Positions 41,109-49,976 of a stretch of DNA of 64,000 bases are shown in pieces. The stretch comes from CALINF01 sp039990395. GTDB taxonomy: Bacteria; Pseudomonadota; Gammaproteobacteria; Pseudomonadales; Halieaceae. Where the stretch lies: contig JBDXFZ010000146.1 of NCBI GenBank assembly GCA_039990395.1, forward strand, positions 806,001 through 870,000, written 5' to 3'. How positions within the stretch are numbered: the first letter of the stretch is position 1; each line of letters starts with the position of its first letter. A program made the position numbers and the translations under genes. The notes beneath the pieces were generated by a model. That model saw only the letters and a list, made by a program, of their open reading frames with translations, searched no databases and was not told where the DNA came from.

Positions 41109-41426
41109 TTAGTACTCTTCCACGCCATACATCGTATCGGGCTCTATTGTATTCAGGGGGTTGCTCCAGTCGTCAGGGTGCATCGGCAGATCTGGGTCCA
41201 GCAAAATCTCGCCATCCAATTCGAATGCTGCGCGCCAGTCTTCCGGTGCTTCGGCGCGCTCCAGGTAAAGTTCCCGCCAGGCGTCCAGGTCATATTCTGT
41301 GACCTCGCCGTCGAGATATTGGGTTTCTATGGTCAGTGCGCCTGGGTCCCATGCGACCACTTCAAACAAGGCCCCAGTCTGCAGGTCCTTGTACCACCAA
41401 CCCACCACAGGGCTCAGCATTTTCAT
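41109..41426 (-). CDS. DUF6763-like conserved hypothetical protein
   Basis: A 105-residue acidic, Trp-rich soluble protein: KMLSPVVGWWYKDLQTGALF, VVAWDPGALTIETQYLDGEV, EYDLDAWRELYLERAEAPED and LDGEILLDPDLPMHPDDW. AGGAGG lies 5 bases before ATG 41426, which settles the start; an upstream in-frame ATG adds an unsupported 24 residues. Proteins of this type are found in other gammaproteobacteria; the DUF number is from memory. Function unknown. Confidence 0.75.
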   Translation of the reverse strand: MKMLSPVVGWWYKDLQTGALFEVVAWDPGALTIETQYLDGEVTEYDLDAWRELYLERAEAPEDWRAAFELDGEILLDPDLPMHPDDWSNPLNTIEPDTMYGVEEY

Positions 41427-41595
41427 CCACACCTCCTTTTTATCTCTGTAATGATCGTTACGTCGCACCAAAATATCACTCTGATTTGCCGTGTCCATTA
41501 TGTGAAAAGTATCTAAGAATGCCGGCGGAAATTCCGTTTATTTGCTTGGAAAAACTTTACGAGTTACATCAGTGAGTTGCATGAGGTTTCCAGAG

Positions 41596-41624
41596 TTGAC
41601 TTAAGTCGGAGGAGGCCGTTATAT
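41596..41624 (+). promoter_or_regulatory. candidate promoter of the mechanosensitive channel gene
   Basis: TTGACT (41596-41601), 17 bp, then TTATAT (41619-41624), about 85 bp before the channel's GTG. Spacing and -35 are good. It lies in the divergent gap between the DUF6763-like gene and mscS; no other strong element is seen in that 282-bp gap. Confidence 0.45.
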
Positions 41625-41708
41625 ATCTGATCTCTCCAGCGGCAGTATTCGCATCATGAAAAAATCGTCTAAAAACCAGTCTAAATTTCTCTTGTGGAGT
41701 AGCCTGCC

Positions 41709-42812
41709 GTGAATCTCGTAGATCGTGTTCAACACGCGTTGAACGGTTTGGCTGGACGACTCGATACTGAGGTAGAGGTTGTTATCCTGGCGCTTCTGCT
41801 AGCGGTGGGTGTGTTTGTCCATCTTGGCCTTGGTGTCCTGGTTAGGCGCTTGCACCGTTTGGCGAAGATCAGTGAGCAACGCTGGGACGATGTCTTAATC
41901 ACGGCGTTTGAGCCACCCGTACGGATGTTGTGGTGGATTGTCATCGTTTACTTTGCCATGGGAGTTTTTCCGGCTACGGACTCTCTGCAGAGCGTTGTCT
42001 TGCGCGCGTACGATACTGCGCTAGTCGCTATACTTGCCTGGTTTCTACACCGGCTCATCGCCGGGATAGAGGAGGAGCTGTTATCTGAGCGGCGAGGTCC
42101 TCGCCAATCCACTGACAAGGCCACTGTGCGCGCCATGGCCAAGTTGGTTCGTATCACTCTGTGGGTTGTGGCGGGGTTAATGGCACTGCAGTCGGTTGGT
42201 GTCTCTATCTCTGGGTTGCTGGCCTTCGGTGGTATCGGAGGCATAGCGGTTGGTTTTGCCGCCAAAGACTTGCTGGCTAACTTCTTCGGTGGCCTGAGTG
42301 TTTATCTCGACAGACCCTTTACGGTAGGCGACTGGATACGTTCTCCAGACAAAGAAATAGAAGGGACAGTGGAGGATATTGGTTGGCGAATTACTCGTAT
42401 CCGTACCTTTGATCAGCGCCCCCTGTACGTCCCGAATGCGATCTTCAGTCAGATCTCCATTCAGAATCCGAGCCGCATGCTCAATCGTCGAATCTATGAA
42501 ACGATCGGTATCCGCTACGAGGACGCCGGCAAGATGAGTGCTATCGTTAGTGATGTTCGCTCAATGCTGGAGCAGCATGATGAGATCGACCCCAGTCGAA
42601 CATTGATCGTTAACTTTGTTTCATTTGGTGCGTCATCGCTGGACTTTTTTGTGTACGCGTTTACCAAGAGTACCGACTGGGTAAAGTTTCACAGCATCAA
42701 GCAGGATGTTCTGTTGAAGGTCCTGGATATCGTTTATAAACACGAGGCCGATGTGGCATTTCCTACACAGACGCTGCATTTGGAGCAATCCGTCGAGGAA
42801 CCCTCTCCGTGA
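41709..42812 (+). CDS. MscS-family mechanosensitive ion channel
   Basis: A 367-residue inner-membrane channel. Membrane segments include VVILALLLAVGVFVHLGLGV, MLWWIVIVYFAMGVFPATDS and ALVAILAWFLHRL, then ITLWVVAGLMALQSVGVSIS. The pore-lining TM3 and beta domain follow: GLLAFGGIGGIAVGFAAKDL, LLANFFGGLSVYLDRPFTVG, DWIRSPDKEIEGTVEDIGWR. The Gly/Ala-rich helix and FxVGDxI are the MscS signature. It releases solutes on hypo-osmotic shock. The start is GTG 41709. The next gene overlaps by 4 bp (GTGA), so the phosphorylase may be cotranscribed. Confidence 0.93.
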   Translation: MNLVDRVQHALNGLAGRLDTEVEVVILALLLAVGVFVHLGLGVLVRRLHRLAKISEQRWDDVLITAFEPPVRMLWWIVIVYFAMGVFPATDSLQSVVLRAYDTALVAILAWFLHRLIAGIEEELLSERRGPRQSTDKATVRAMAKLVRITLWVVAGLMALQSVGVSISGLLAFGGIGGIAVGFAAKDLLANFFGGLSVYLDRPFTVGDWIRSPDKEIEGTVEDIGWRITRIRTFDQRPLYVPNAIFSQISIQNPSRMLNRRIYETIGIRYEDAGKMSAIVSDVRSMLEQHDEIDPSRTLIVNFVSFGASSLDFFVYAFTKSTDWVKFHSIKQDVLLKVLDIVYKHEADVAFPTQTLHLEQSVEEPSP

Positions 42813-43558
42813 GAAGCCTCGCTGTCATTGGTGGTACGGGCATTGATCAGTGGGATGGTTTGGCCATCGTACAAGAACATGTGATGGAGACACCCTTTGG
42901 CGCCACTTCTCGCCCTGTACAAGAAGGGCTGTTGCATGGAAGAAAAGTGTTTTTCTTGCAACGACATGGCAGCCCGAAAGCGATTCCTCCTCACGCTATC
43001 AACTATCGCGCCAATGTGTGGGCATTAAATGCCTTGTGCGTCACCGACGTGATCGCCATTAACGCGGTGGGTGGCATTGCCGAGAACGCTAGCGCGGGGA
43101 CGCTGGTTATTCCCGACCAACTTATTGACTACACGTGGGGCAGGGAGCATACCTTCGATACAGGTGAAAGCGGCAGTTTGGCGCACATTGATTTTACTCA
43201 GCCTTTTGACACGTCTCTTCGCTCCCTGTTGTGCGATTTTGCCGCAATCACACAAAGTGACTGCATCACCCAAGGTGTTTACGGTGTTACACAGGGTCCG
43301 CGATTGGAAACGGCGGCGGAAATCCGTCGTATGGCCAACGATGGCTGTACGGTAGTGGGTATGACCGCCATGCCGGAGGCGGCGCTGGCGAGGGAGTTGA
43401 GCATAAACTATGCATCGCTGTGTATCGTGGTTAATGCTGCTGCCGGGCTTAGTGATCAGCCACTCACACTGACTGCAATGCGCTCAACTCTGGAATGCAC
43501 CGCAATTGCGGTGCGCGACCTTCTTGCGGAGTTGGTCCAGTCCGGACAGCTGGACTGA
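42809..43558 (+). CDS. purine nucleoside phosphorylase of the MTAP/MTIP family (probable S-methyl-5'-thioinosine phosphorylase)
   Basis: A 249-residue trimeric-type nucleoside phosphorylase. It has SLAVIGGTGIDQWDGL, FFLQRHGSPKAIPPHAINYR (phosphate/ribose site), GGIAENASAGTLVIPDQLID and TQGPRLETAAEIRRMANDGC, then VVGMTAMPEAALARELSINY. The last segment is the base-binding loop. The gene sits in the place where Pseudomonas has its methylthioinosine phosphorylase (beside csiV and mfd), so I favour MTIP over MTAP, but substrate choice is an inference. It cleaves methylthionucleoside to release base in methionine/polyamine salvage. The start is GTG 42809. Confidence 0.85.
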   Translation: MRSLAVIGGTGIDQWDGLAIVQEHVMETPFGATSRPVQEGLLHGRKVFFLQRHGSPKAIPPHAINYRANVWALNALCVTDVIAINAVGGIAENASAGTLVIPDQLIDYTWGREHTFDTGESGSLAHIDFTQPFDTSLRSLLCDFAAITQSDCITQGVYGVTQGPRLETAAEIRRMANDGCTVVGMTAMPEAALARELSINYASLCIVVNAAAGLSDQPLTLTAMRSTLECTAIAVRDLLAELVQSGQLD

Positions 43559-43587
43559 AACGAGCAGCAAGAGCCGTTCGGCGGCCG

Positions 43588-44610
43588 CTACAGGGCCGCT
43601 GCCGAAGCAGCTAGATCAGCTTCGGCGATAGCCTGCAGTTCCTCTTGCGGCACTGGGGTGAACTTTACGACCACGCCCAGCATTGGATGATCGAGATAGT
43701 GAACTTCATTGCTGCGCATGCGCCGTTTCTCGGTAAAGCGCACCGCATGGCGCCAGGGGTAGGCCGGCTCAAGAGTAGTATCAGTCTCTGATACAAGTTC
43801 ATTGTCATTGGTAACGCTCAGCGGTTCCGGCTGACTAATCTCGGGCTCTATCACAATCAACGAGGCTGGTCCTAATGGTGCCGGCGGCATCGCCCACTGG
43901 CCTGGGAGATAGTTGCCAGTGGTGTTAAGCCACAAGTTGGTTTCAATATGCAGATAGCGCGACAGATAGATCTTCACACTCCCTTGTAAAGCGGGCCAGT
44001 CACGAGTGTCTCCAGAGCGGTCGAGCACAATGGGCAGTGCGCTGCTTTCGTCGCGCATCGGGTGCAGCCAGGTGTGGTGATAAAGCGTCCGATAGTTACC
44101 TGTACGCTGCATGTAGGCCGCTTTCCCGCGAAACTCCCGCTCTGCTGCCGGGCGCTGCACGAAGGGTGCCGGCAGTAGAGTGCTGTCTCCGCCCTGTGCG
44201 CCGATTGCTGTAGCGGCGTCAGTGGCGGAAGCCTGATCTCCGGCTGCTGAATTCTGGCGGGGAATATCTGTGCTCTGCCGCGAGGTGCTGGAGCGAGAAT
44301 TTAACGCTGAGTCGGGCAAGGGTAACTTGATGGTTTGAACGCCGCGGGCATCCAGAAGACTGTCTTGTCCAATAGTTTGGATGTTGTGCTTGACCTGTGC
44401 ATCGTCAACCAGAAAGCGTACCGAATCTGGATAGCGAAGGTTAGGTGTCGGCTCCCAGCTCTCGGCGCGGTCTGCACTGCCTGTCTCGTGGCTAAACACA
44501 AGCAGTTCTACGCGGAACCAGCGATCGCCTTGAGCGTGAGCGGGCAGGGTAAGTAGGACTGTGGCGAATAGGGCAGCCAAACTTGGTGGCAGGGTAGGGA
44601 GTATTTTCAT
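43588..44610 (-). CDS. csiV: CsiV-like exported protein
   Basis: A 340-residue exported protein. The signal peptide (SLAALFATVLLTLPAHA, cleavage near 26) is followed by WFRVELLVFSHETG, KAAYMQRTGNYRTLYHHTWL and VKIYLSRYLHIETNLWL, then RRMRSNEVHYLDHPMLGVVV, a pattern I recall from the CsiV peptidoglycan-binding family (LYHxxWxQ-like, HYLDHPxxGVxVxxTP). A central Ser/Ala/Gln-rich stretch is likely disordered. The ATG overlaps the mfd stop by 3 bp, so mfd and csiV are coupled, as in Pseudomonas. Confidence 0.82.
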   Translation of the reverse strand: MKILPTLPPSLAALFATVLLTLPAHAQGDRWFRVELLVFSHETGSADRAESWEPTPNLRYPDSVRFLVDDAQVKHNIQTIGQDSLLDARGVQTIKLPLPDSALNSRSSTSRQSTDIPRQNSAAGDQASATDAATAIGAQGGDSTLLPAPFVQRPAAEREFRGKAAYMQRTGNYRTLYHHTWLHPMRDESSALPIVLDRSGDTRDWPALQGSVKIYLSRYLHIETNLWLNTTGNYLPGQWAMPPAPLGPASLIVIEPEISQPEPLSVTNDNELVSETDTTLEPAYPWRHAVRFTEKRRMRSNEVHYLDHPMLGVVVKFTPVPQEELQAIAEADLAASAAAL

Positions 44611-47600
44611 TAGGCTGCGGGTTCCGCTATGTCGCTGTGGAAGTTATCCAGTAAGTTATCAATAAATTGTTGTCTATCGCTCAGTTCGGGTAGCTCGCAC
44701 ACAAACTTGAATCGTGTTGCTCCTGCCAGCTTGTAAGAGTGCGGGTCAGACTGCACCAATTTTACCAGCGACATTGGATTGACGCGTGTCGTGTCCTTGA
44801 ATTCGATGGTACCACCGCTGCCACCAACCTCAATGGCACGAATACCCAGATCCTCTGCGCGCAGCCGCAGTCGGCTCAGCTCCACCAGATTGCTCACCTG
44901 TGCCGGCAGCAGTCCAAAGCGATCGATCATCTCCACTTGGATTTCGCGCAGCGCGTCATTACTGCTTGCCCCGGCAATGCGTTTATAAAGCACCAAGCGG
45001 GCATTGATGTCGGGTAGATAGTCGTCAGGTATTAGCGCGGGTACATGCAGGTTAATCTCTGTGCCCTGTTCCAGTGGGGCATCCACGTCGGGTATCTCGC
45101 CTCGTCTGAGGGCCTCTACCGCACGCTGAAGCATGTCCATATAAAGCGAAAAGCCTACGCTGTGGATTTGCCCGCTCTGTTCATCGCCTAGCAGCTCACC
45201 TGCGCCCCTTATCTCGAGATCATGAGTAGCCAGCATGTAGCCGGCGCCGAGATCGCCGGCAGCCTCAATGGCCTCCAATCGCTTACCCGCATCTTTAGTG
45301 ATGGCGGAGCGCGGTGGGCATAGCAGATAGGCGTAGGCCTGGTGATGGGAGCGGCCAACCCGGCCTCGCAATTGATGCAGCTGGGCCAGTCCAAACTTAT
45401 CCGCGCGCTCGATGATGATGGTGTTGGCGTTGGGGATGTCGATACCAGTCTCGATAATCGTGGTGCACAGCAGAATGTGGTGCCGCTGATGGTAAAACGA
45501 TGACATGACCTGTTCGAGCTCATTCTCTCGCATCTGGCCGTGTGCAACCGCAATGGACAGATCCGGCAGCAGTTCACGGAGCTTGCGAGCCGTCTCCTCT
45601 ATGCTTTTGACTTCGTTGTGCAGGTAGTACACCTGACCACCGCGTAAGGTCTCGCGCAGAACGGCCTCTTTGACCAGCGCGATATTATGCTCGCGGACAA
45701 AGGTTTTGATGGAAAGCCGACGTGCTGGTGGTGTTGCAATGATAGAGAGGTCTCGCATGCCGCCAAGCGCCATATTGAGTGTACGAGGAATCGGCGTGGC
45801 GGTGAGCGTGAGTATGTCGACTTCGGCGCGCAGGGCCTTTATGGCTTCTTTCTGTTTTACGCCAAAGCGATGCTCTTCATCGATAATCAGCAGGCCCAGG
45901 TCCTTAAAGTTGAAATTGGTCTGCAGCAGTTTGTGCGTACCCACCAAAATGTCGACTTTGCCTGCTGCAACCCGCCGCGTAACGTCCTCGAGTTGCTTGG
46001 CTGTTTTGAATCTGGAAACGACTTCCACGGCAACAGGCCAGTCTGCAAAGCGATCGCTAAATGAGCCAAAATGCTGCTGGGCTAAGAGCGTTGTCGGTAC
46101 CAGTACGGCCACCTGTTTTTTATTCTGTGTTGCAATAAAGGCTGCACGCATTGCGACTTCAGTCTTGCCAAAGCCAACGTCACCACAAACCAGTCGATCC
46201 ATAACGCCGGGGCTGGCCATGTCATCTACCACAGCTTTGATCGTCATTTCCTGGTCGGGCGTCTCCTCAAACGGGAAGGCTGCAGAGAAGAGCTTGTAGT
46301 TGTCTTGTGGAACAGAAAAACGATAACCCTCGCGTGCCTCACGTCGGGCGTAGACTTCCAATAGCTGTGCCGCAACGTCGCTGGCGCGTTCACTGGCTTT
46401 ACGACGCGCTTTGTCCCATTGCTCAGATCCTAGGCGGTGCAGAGGAGCGAGTTCAGGATCGCTGCCTGCATAGCGACTGATTAGATGCAGCGACGCTACA
46501 GGAACATATAGAGTCGACCCCTCGGCGTAGCTTAGCGTCAGGAACTCCGTTTCCTGCTCGTTGATAGTGAGTGTTTGCAGGCCTACATAACGGCCCACGC
46601 CGTGCTCCAGATGCACCACAGGTACACCCTCGCGCAGTTCAGTGAGGTCGCGATAGATATTAACGCTGTCGGTTTCTTTCTCAACGCGACGTCGGCGGCG
46701 CTGCGCAACCCGGTTGCCATACAACTGTGCCTCGCATACCAGAGCCGGTTGATCGTGTCCCAGATAGAGGCCGCGGTCGATTGGCGCAGTAGCGATAGCG
46801 AAGGGCTCGGCAGACCGTATAAAGCTCTGCCAGTTTTCAGTTTGGACGGGTATCAATCCGTGCGCAGCCAGAGACTCCATCAGAATTTCGCGGCGCCCTG
46901 CCGATTCGGCGCATAGTAGTAGCGGGCCGCTACGCGCTTCGAGCAGAGATTTGAGAGCTTCTACGGGGCTGCCGGAACGATCGATACTGAGTTCGGGTGA
47001 CGCAATCGAAGGTGAAGTAATGTGCACCGGGGAGTCGGGGTTGCGCCGTAATTCGAGAGTCGCGTGCAGGCCGAGCTCGTGGTAGAGCTCCTCAACGGGA
47101 ATGAAACCCCGTTTGGGCGGCAAGAGAGGGCGTCGGGGGTCTATGCCATATTCTTCAAAGCGCTCGCCGACATCCTTCCAGAAGCGTTGGGCAGCCGAAT
47201 GATGGTCTCCGCAGGTGATCAATGCGGCGTTCTCCGGCAGATAATCAAACAAATTGCCGCAACGCTCAAAAAACAAGGGCAGGTAGTATTCAGCGCCGCC
47301 TGGCACTCTGCCCGCACTGATCTCGGTGAAGGTAGGGCAGGCATCCGGGTCGACATCAAATGCCTCATACCAGTTCAGTTGAAAGGTACTAATCGCGGCT
47401 TTGTTCAGCGGGAATTCTCGAGCGGGCAACAGATTGATTGACTCTACCCGATCTACCGTTCGCTGAGTTTCAGGGTCGAACGTACGCAAGCTGTCGACTT
47501 CGTCATCCAACAGATCGATTCGATAGGGCAGGCTGCTGCCCATCGGAAAGATATCCAGAAGCGATCCACGCAGTGCAAACTCACCATGCTCAAACACAGT

Positions 47601-48083
47601 TTCAACGTTGTGATATCCGTTGCGTTCCAAATTTCGTCGAAAACTCGCTACTTCCAGCTTCTGACCTGGCTCGAGCACCAAGCTGGAGCCGGCGATGTAG
47701 TGTGCCGGAGGCAGTCGGTGCATCAGGGTAGGAACAGGTACCACTAATATGCCACCAGTGAGCGCGGGTAGCCTGTAAAGTGTGTTCAGGCGTTCGGAGA
47801 TGATGTCCTGGTGTGGAGAGAAGTTGTCGTAGGGTAATGTTTCCCAGTCTGGCAATGCCAGCACATCCAATGGCTCAGGCAGGAAGAACGGCAGCTCTCG
47901 CTCGAGAGTGAGCGCGCTGCTTGTGTCGGCTGTGATCACAACCAGCAGTCGATCGGGGCTGGCCAACTCCGCTATGCACCGGGTTTCAGCACTACCGTGA
48001 AAAGGGCCGATCGCTGTGCGAGTCCCGGTCTTTTGTGGCCAGGGTGAGGCAGAGATCAGAGTGGCAAAGGGAGTGTCTGGCAA
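44610..48083 (-). CDS. mfd: transcription-repair coupling factor Mfd
   Basis: An 1157-residue translocase. The N-terminal UvrB-like module includes LALPDWETLPYDNFSPHQDI. The RNA polymerase-interaction domain (EGVPVVHLEHGVGRYVGLQ) follows, then the RecG-like helicase with Walker A CGDVGFGKTEVAMRA, LLIIDEEHRFGVKQKE (motif II) and TLTATPIPRTLNMALGGMRD (motif III), and the C-terminal TRCF domain. It removes RNA polymerase stalled at lesions and recruits UvrA. The likely start is TTG 48083 (PDTPFATL), with a gap of about 170 bp to the divergent GAPDH gene. Confidence 0.97.
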   Translation of the reverse strand: MPDTPFATLISASPWPQKTGTRTAIGPFHGSAETRCIAELASPDRLLVVITADTSSALTLERELPFFLPEPLDVLALPDWETLPYDNFSPHQDIISERLNTLYRLPALTGGILVVPVPTLMHRLPPAHYIAGSSLVLEPGQKLEVASFRRNLERNGYHNVETVFEHGEFALRGSLLDIFPMGSSLPYRIDLLDDEVDSLRTFDPETQRTVDRVESINLLPAREFPLNKAAISTFQLNWYEAFDVDPDACPTFTEISAGRVPGGAEYYLPLFFERCGNLFDYLPENAALITCGDHHSAAQRFWKDVGERFEEYGIDPRRPLLPPKRGFIPVEELYHELGLHATLELRRNPDSPVHITSPSIASPELSIDRSGSPVEALKSLLEARSGPLLLCAESAGRREILMESLAAHGLIPVQTENWQSFIRSAEPFAIATAPIDRGLYLGHDQPALVCEAQLYGNRVAQRRRRRVEKETDSVNIYRDLTELREGVPVVHLEHGVGRYVGLQTLTINEQETEFLTLSYAEGSTLYVPVASLHLISRYAGSDPELAPLHRLGSEQWDKARRKASERASDVAAQLLEVYARREAREGYRFSVPQDNYKLFSAAFPFEETPDQEMTIKAVVDDMASPGVMDRLVCGDVGFGKTEVAMRAAFIATQNKKQVAVLVPTTLLAQQHFGSFSDRFADWPVAVEVVSRFKTAKQLEDVTRRVAAGKVDILVGTHKLLQTNFNFKDLGLLIIDEEHRFGVKQKEAIKALRAEVDILTLTATPIPRTLNMALGGMRDLSIIATPPARRLSIKTFVREHNIALVKEAVLRETLRGGQVYYLHNEVKSIEETARKLRELLPDLSIAVAHGQMRENELEQVMSSFYHQRHHILLCTTIIETGIDIPNANTIIIERADKFGLAQLHQLRGRVGRSHHQAYAYLLCPPRSAITKDAGKRLEAIEAAGDLGAGYMLATHDLEIRGAGELLGDEQSGQIHSVGFSLYMDMLQRAVEALRRGEIPDVDAPLEQGTEINLHVPALIPDDYLPDINARLVLYKRIAGASSNDALREIQVEMIDRFGLLPAQVSNLVELSRLRLRAEDLGIRAIEVGGSGGTIEFKDTTRVNPMSLVKLVQSDPHSYKLAGATRFKFVCELPELSDRQQFIDNLLDNFHSDIAEPAA

Positions 48084-48186
48084 GTCGGGCCTCGGGCCGG
48101 CAATTAGCGGGCGGACATTGTAAAGGCAGAATGGCTGGCTCTCCAGCAGCTTGGTTGAATTGCGAACTAATTTTGTTTACTTCAGC

Positions 48187-48215
48187 TTGCGAGCGCGTAA
48201 GTCACATAAGATAAT
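48187..48215 (+). promoter_or_regulatory. candidate sigma70 promoter of the GAPDH gene
   Basis: TTGCGA (48187-48192), exactly 17 bp, then GATAAT (48210-48215), about 37 bp before GTG 48253. It lies in the 170-bp divergent region with mfd. The -10 differs from TATAAT at the first base; no other pair in the gap has better spacing. Confidence 0.5.
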
Positions 48216-48252
48216 GCGCACCCCTTATCGCCACTAGAGAGCGGTTACTGTT

Positions 48253-49713
48253 GTGAATGAGCGTAAAAGAGAGCGTCCCGCAGATTATTTCAAAGACTGG
48301 AAAGAGCGCGAAGCCCTGGCAGAGAGCATGATCCCCATTGTGGGGCGTCTGTCTCGCGAGAAAAACGTCAAGTGCTACATCTATGGCCGTTCACTAGTGA
48401 ACCGTTCAGTGCTGCAGATTATGAAAGACCACCGCTATGTGCGCCAGGTAGAAGAGAACGAGTTATCTGAGTTCGAGACATCGCCGATCCTGAACGAGCT
48501 GTCACAACTGGACCTTGGGCCGGCGCATATTGATGTTGGCCGTATTGCGGTAGCCTATTTCGATAAAGGGATGGGTGAAGGGCTGAGCGTAGAAGATTAT
48601 GTCCGCCGAGAAGTGGCGGACCTGATTGGCGCCGAGGAAACTCCTCACGAGCCGGTTGACGTAGTGCTGTACGGTTTTGGCCGTATCGGTCGGTTGATGG
48701 CCAGAATTCTGATCGACAAGACAGATGGCGGCGCTAATTTGCGCCTGCGGGCAATCGTTGTTCGTAAAGGTAAAGCCGAGAACGACATCCTTAAGCGAGC
48801 CAGTCTGTTACGCCGCGATTCTGTACACGGGGCTTTTAGCGGCACAATCCGGGTTGATGAAGAGCGTCAGTCTTTTGTTGCCAATGGTAACGAAGTTCGG
48901 GTTATTTATGCGGATTCACCCGATTCGATTGATTACACCGCGTACGGCATCAACAACGCTATCATTATTGACAATACCGGTGTTTGGCGTGACGAAGAAG
49001 CACTCTCGCAGCACCTCAAGTCTAAGGGTGCAAATAAGGTTATTCTCACGGCACCTGGCAAGGGCGACATGAAAAATGTTGTCGCAGGCATTAACAGCGA
49101 CATTATTACTGCGCAAGATACGATTGTGTCTGCGGCATCGTGCACAACTAATGCCATCGTGCCACCACTGAAGGCACTTGATGACGAGTTTGGCATTGTG
49201 TCAGGGCACGTGGAAACGGTACATGCCTACACCAATGATCAAAACCTGATCGACAACTATCACAAGGCAGATCGTCGTGGTCGCAGTGCGCCACTGAATA
49301 TGGTGCTAACCGAAACCGGGGCGGCCAAGGCTGTTGCCAAGGTGTTGCCGCAATTGGCAGGCAAGCTCACCGGAAATGCGATCAGAGTGCCTACGCCCAA
49401 TGTGTCGATGGCGATACTGAATCTGACCTTGAGCCGGGCAACCAGCAAGGAAGAGGTTAACGAGTTCATGCGGGACACCGCGCTGCACTCATATATGCGC
49501 AAGCAGATTGATTACTCCAACTCACCAGAAGTGGTATCCAGCGACTTCGTTGGCTCTCGTACAGCTTGCGTTTACGATGCTCAGGCGACAATTGTGAATG
49601 GTACACAAGCCGTTGTGTATTTGTGGTACGACAACGAATTCGGTTATAGCTGCCAGGTGCATCGCATCCTGGAGCAGATGGCAGGTATCCAGTACGCCGT
49701 CTACCCCCGATAG
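48253..49713 (+). CDS. long-form glyceraldehyde-3-phosphate dehydrogenase
   Basis: A 486-residue GAPDH. The Rossmann NAD site begins only near residue 136 (VDVVLYGFGRIGRLMARILI), whereas typical GAPDH has it at residue 1-10. The preceding 135 residues (DYFKDWKEREALAESMIPIV; KCYIYGRSLVNRSVLQIMKD) form an unusual N-terminal domain. The catalytic Cys is in SAASCTTNAIVPPLKAL, and VYLWYDNEFGYSCQVHRILE closes the fold. I recall this long type from Pseudomonas, next to mfd and nqr, as here. It may be a gluconeogenic or NAD(P)-linked isoform. The start is GTG 48253. ACCCC/GGGGT around the stop is a weak hairpin. Confidence 0.93.
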   Translation: MNERKRERPADYFKDWKEREALAESMIPIVGRLSREKNVKCYIYGRSLVNRSVLQIMKDHRYVRQVEENELSEFETSPILNELSQLDLGPAHIDVGRIAVAYFDKGMGEGLSVEDYVRREVADLIGAEETPHEPVDVVLYGFGRIGRLMARILIDKTDGGANLRLRAIVVRKGKAENDILKRASLLRRDSVHGAFSGTIRVDEERQSFVANGNEVRVIYADSPDSIDYTAYGINNAIIIDNTGVWRDEEALSQHLKSKGANKVILTAPGKGDMKNVVAGINSDIITAQDTIVSAASCTTNAIVPPLKALDDEFGIVSGHVETVHAYTNDQNLIDNYHKADRRGRSAPLNMVLTETGAAKAVAKVLPQLAGKLTGNAIRVPTPNVSMAILNLTLSRATSKEEVNEFMRDTALHSYMRKQIDYSNSPEVVSSDFVGSRTACVYDAQATIVNGTQAVVYLWYDNEFGYSCQVHRILEQMAGIQYAVYPR

Positions 49714-49818
49714 ATAGGGGTTGCTTGAGTGGGTCTGGTTGTAATGGCCCGCTCAAAAGTTGTTCAAAATCAACTAATTGTTGTCTGCTGGGAGTGGCAT
49801 CCACCGGCGGCATTCCGC

Positions 49819-49824
49819 TATAAT
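49819..49824 (+). promoter_or_regulatory. -10 element of the nqr operon, with long leader
   Basis: A perfect TATAAT in GCTATAATGCGCG. The -35 region (TGGCAT, about 18 bp upstream) is weak, so an activator may be needed. The leader to nqrA is about 145 nt and contains an early T-run (GGTTTTTTCGCC, 49852-49863) after GTCGGGGCTGTC, without a strong stem. It could be an untranslated regulatory leader; I see no known riboswitch. Confidence 0.45.
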
Positions 49825-49976
49825 GCGCGCGGTTTTAAGTCGGGGCTGTCGGTTTTTTCGCCGTTGGGTTCGTTGATGCGAAATTTTGTTAACGAGCCAG
49901 GTGTCAGCCATGCTACAGGTTGGCGTCTAGCGTTCCCGAGGGCTCACTTACTTTGTTTAAGGCGTAGGCAGATCGT

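Noticed and set aside
45670..46299. Plus-strand frame of about 209 codons opposite mfd
   Set aside because: Ser/Ala/Arg-rich shadow of the conserved helicase region of mfd.
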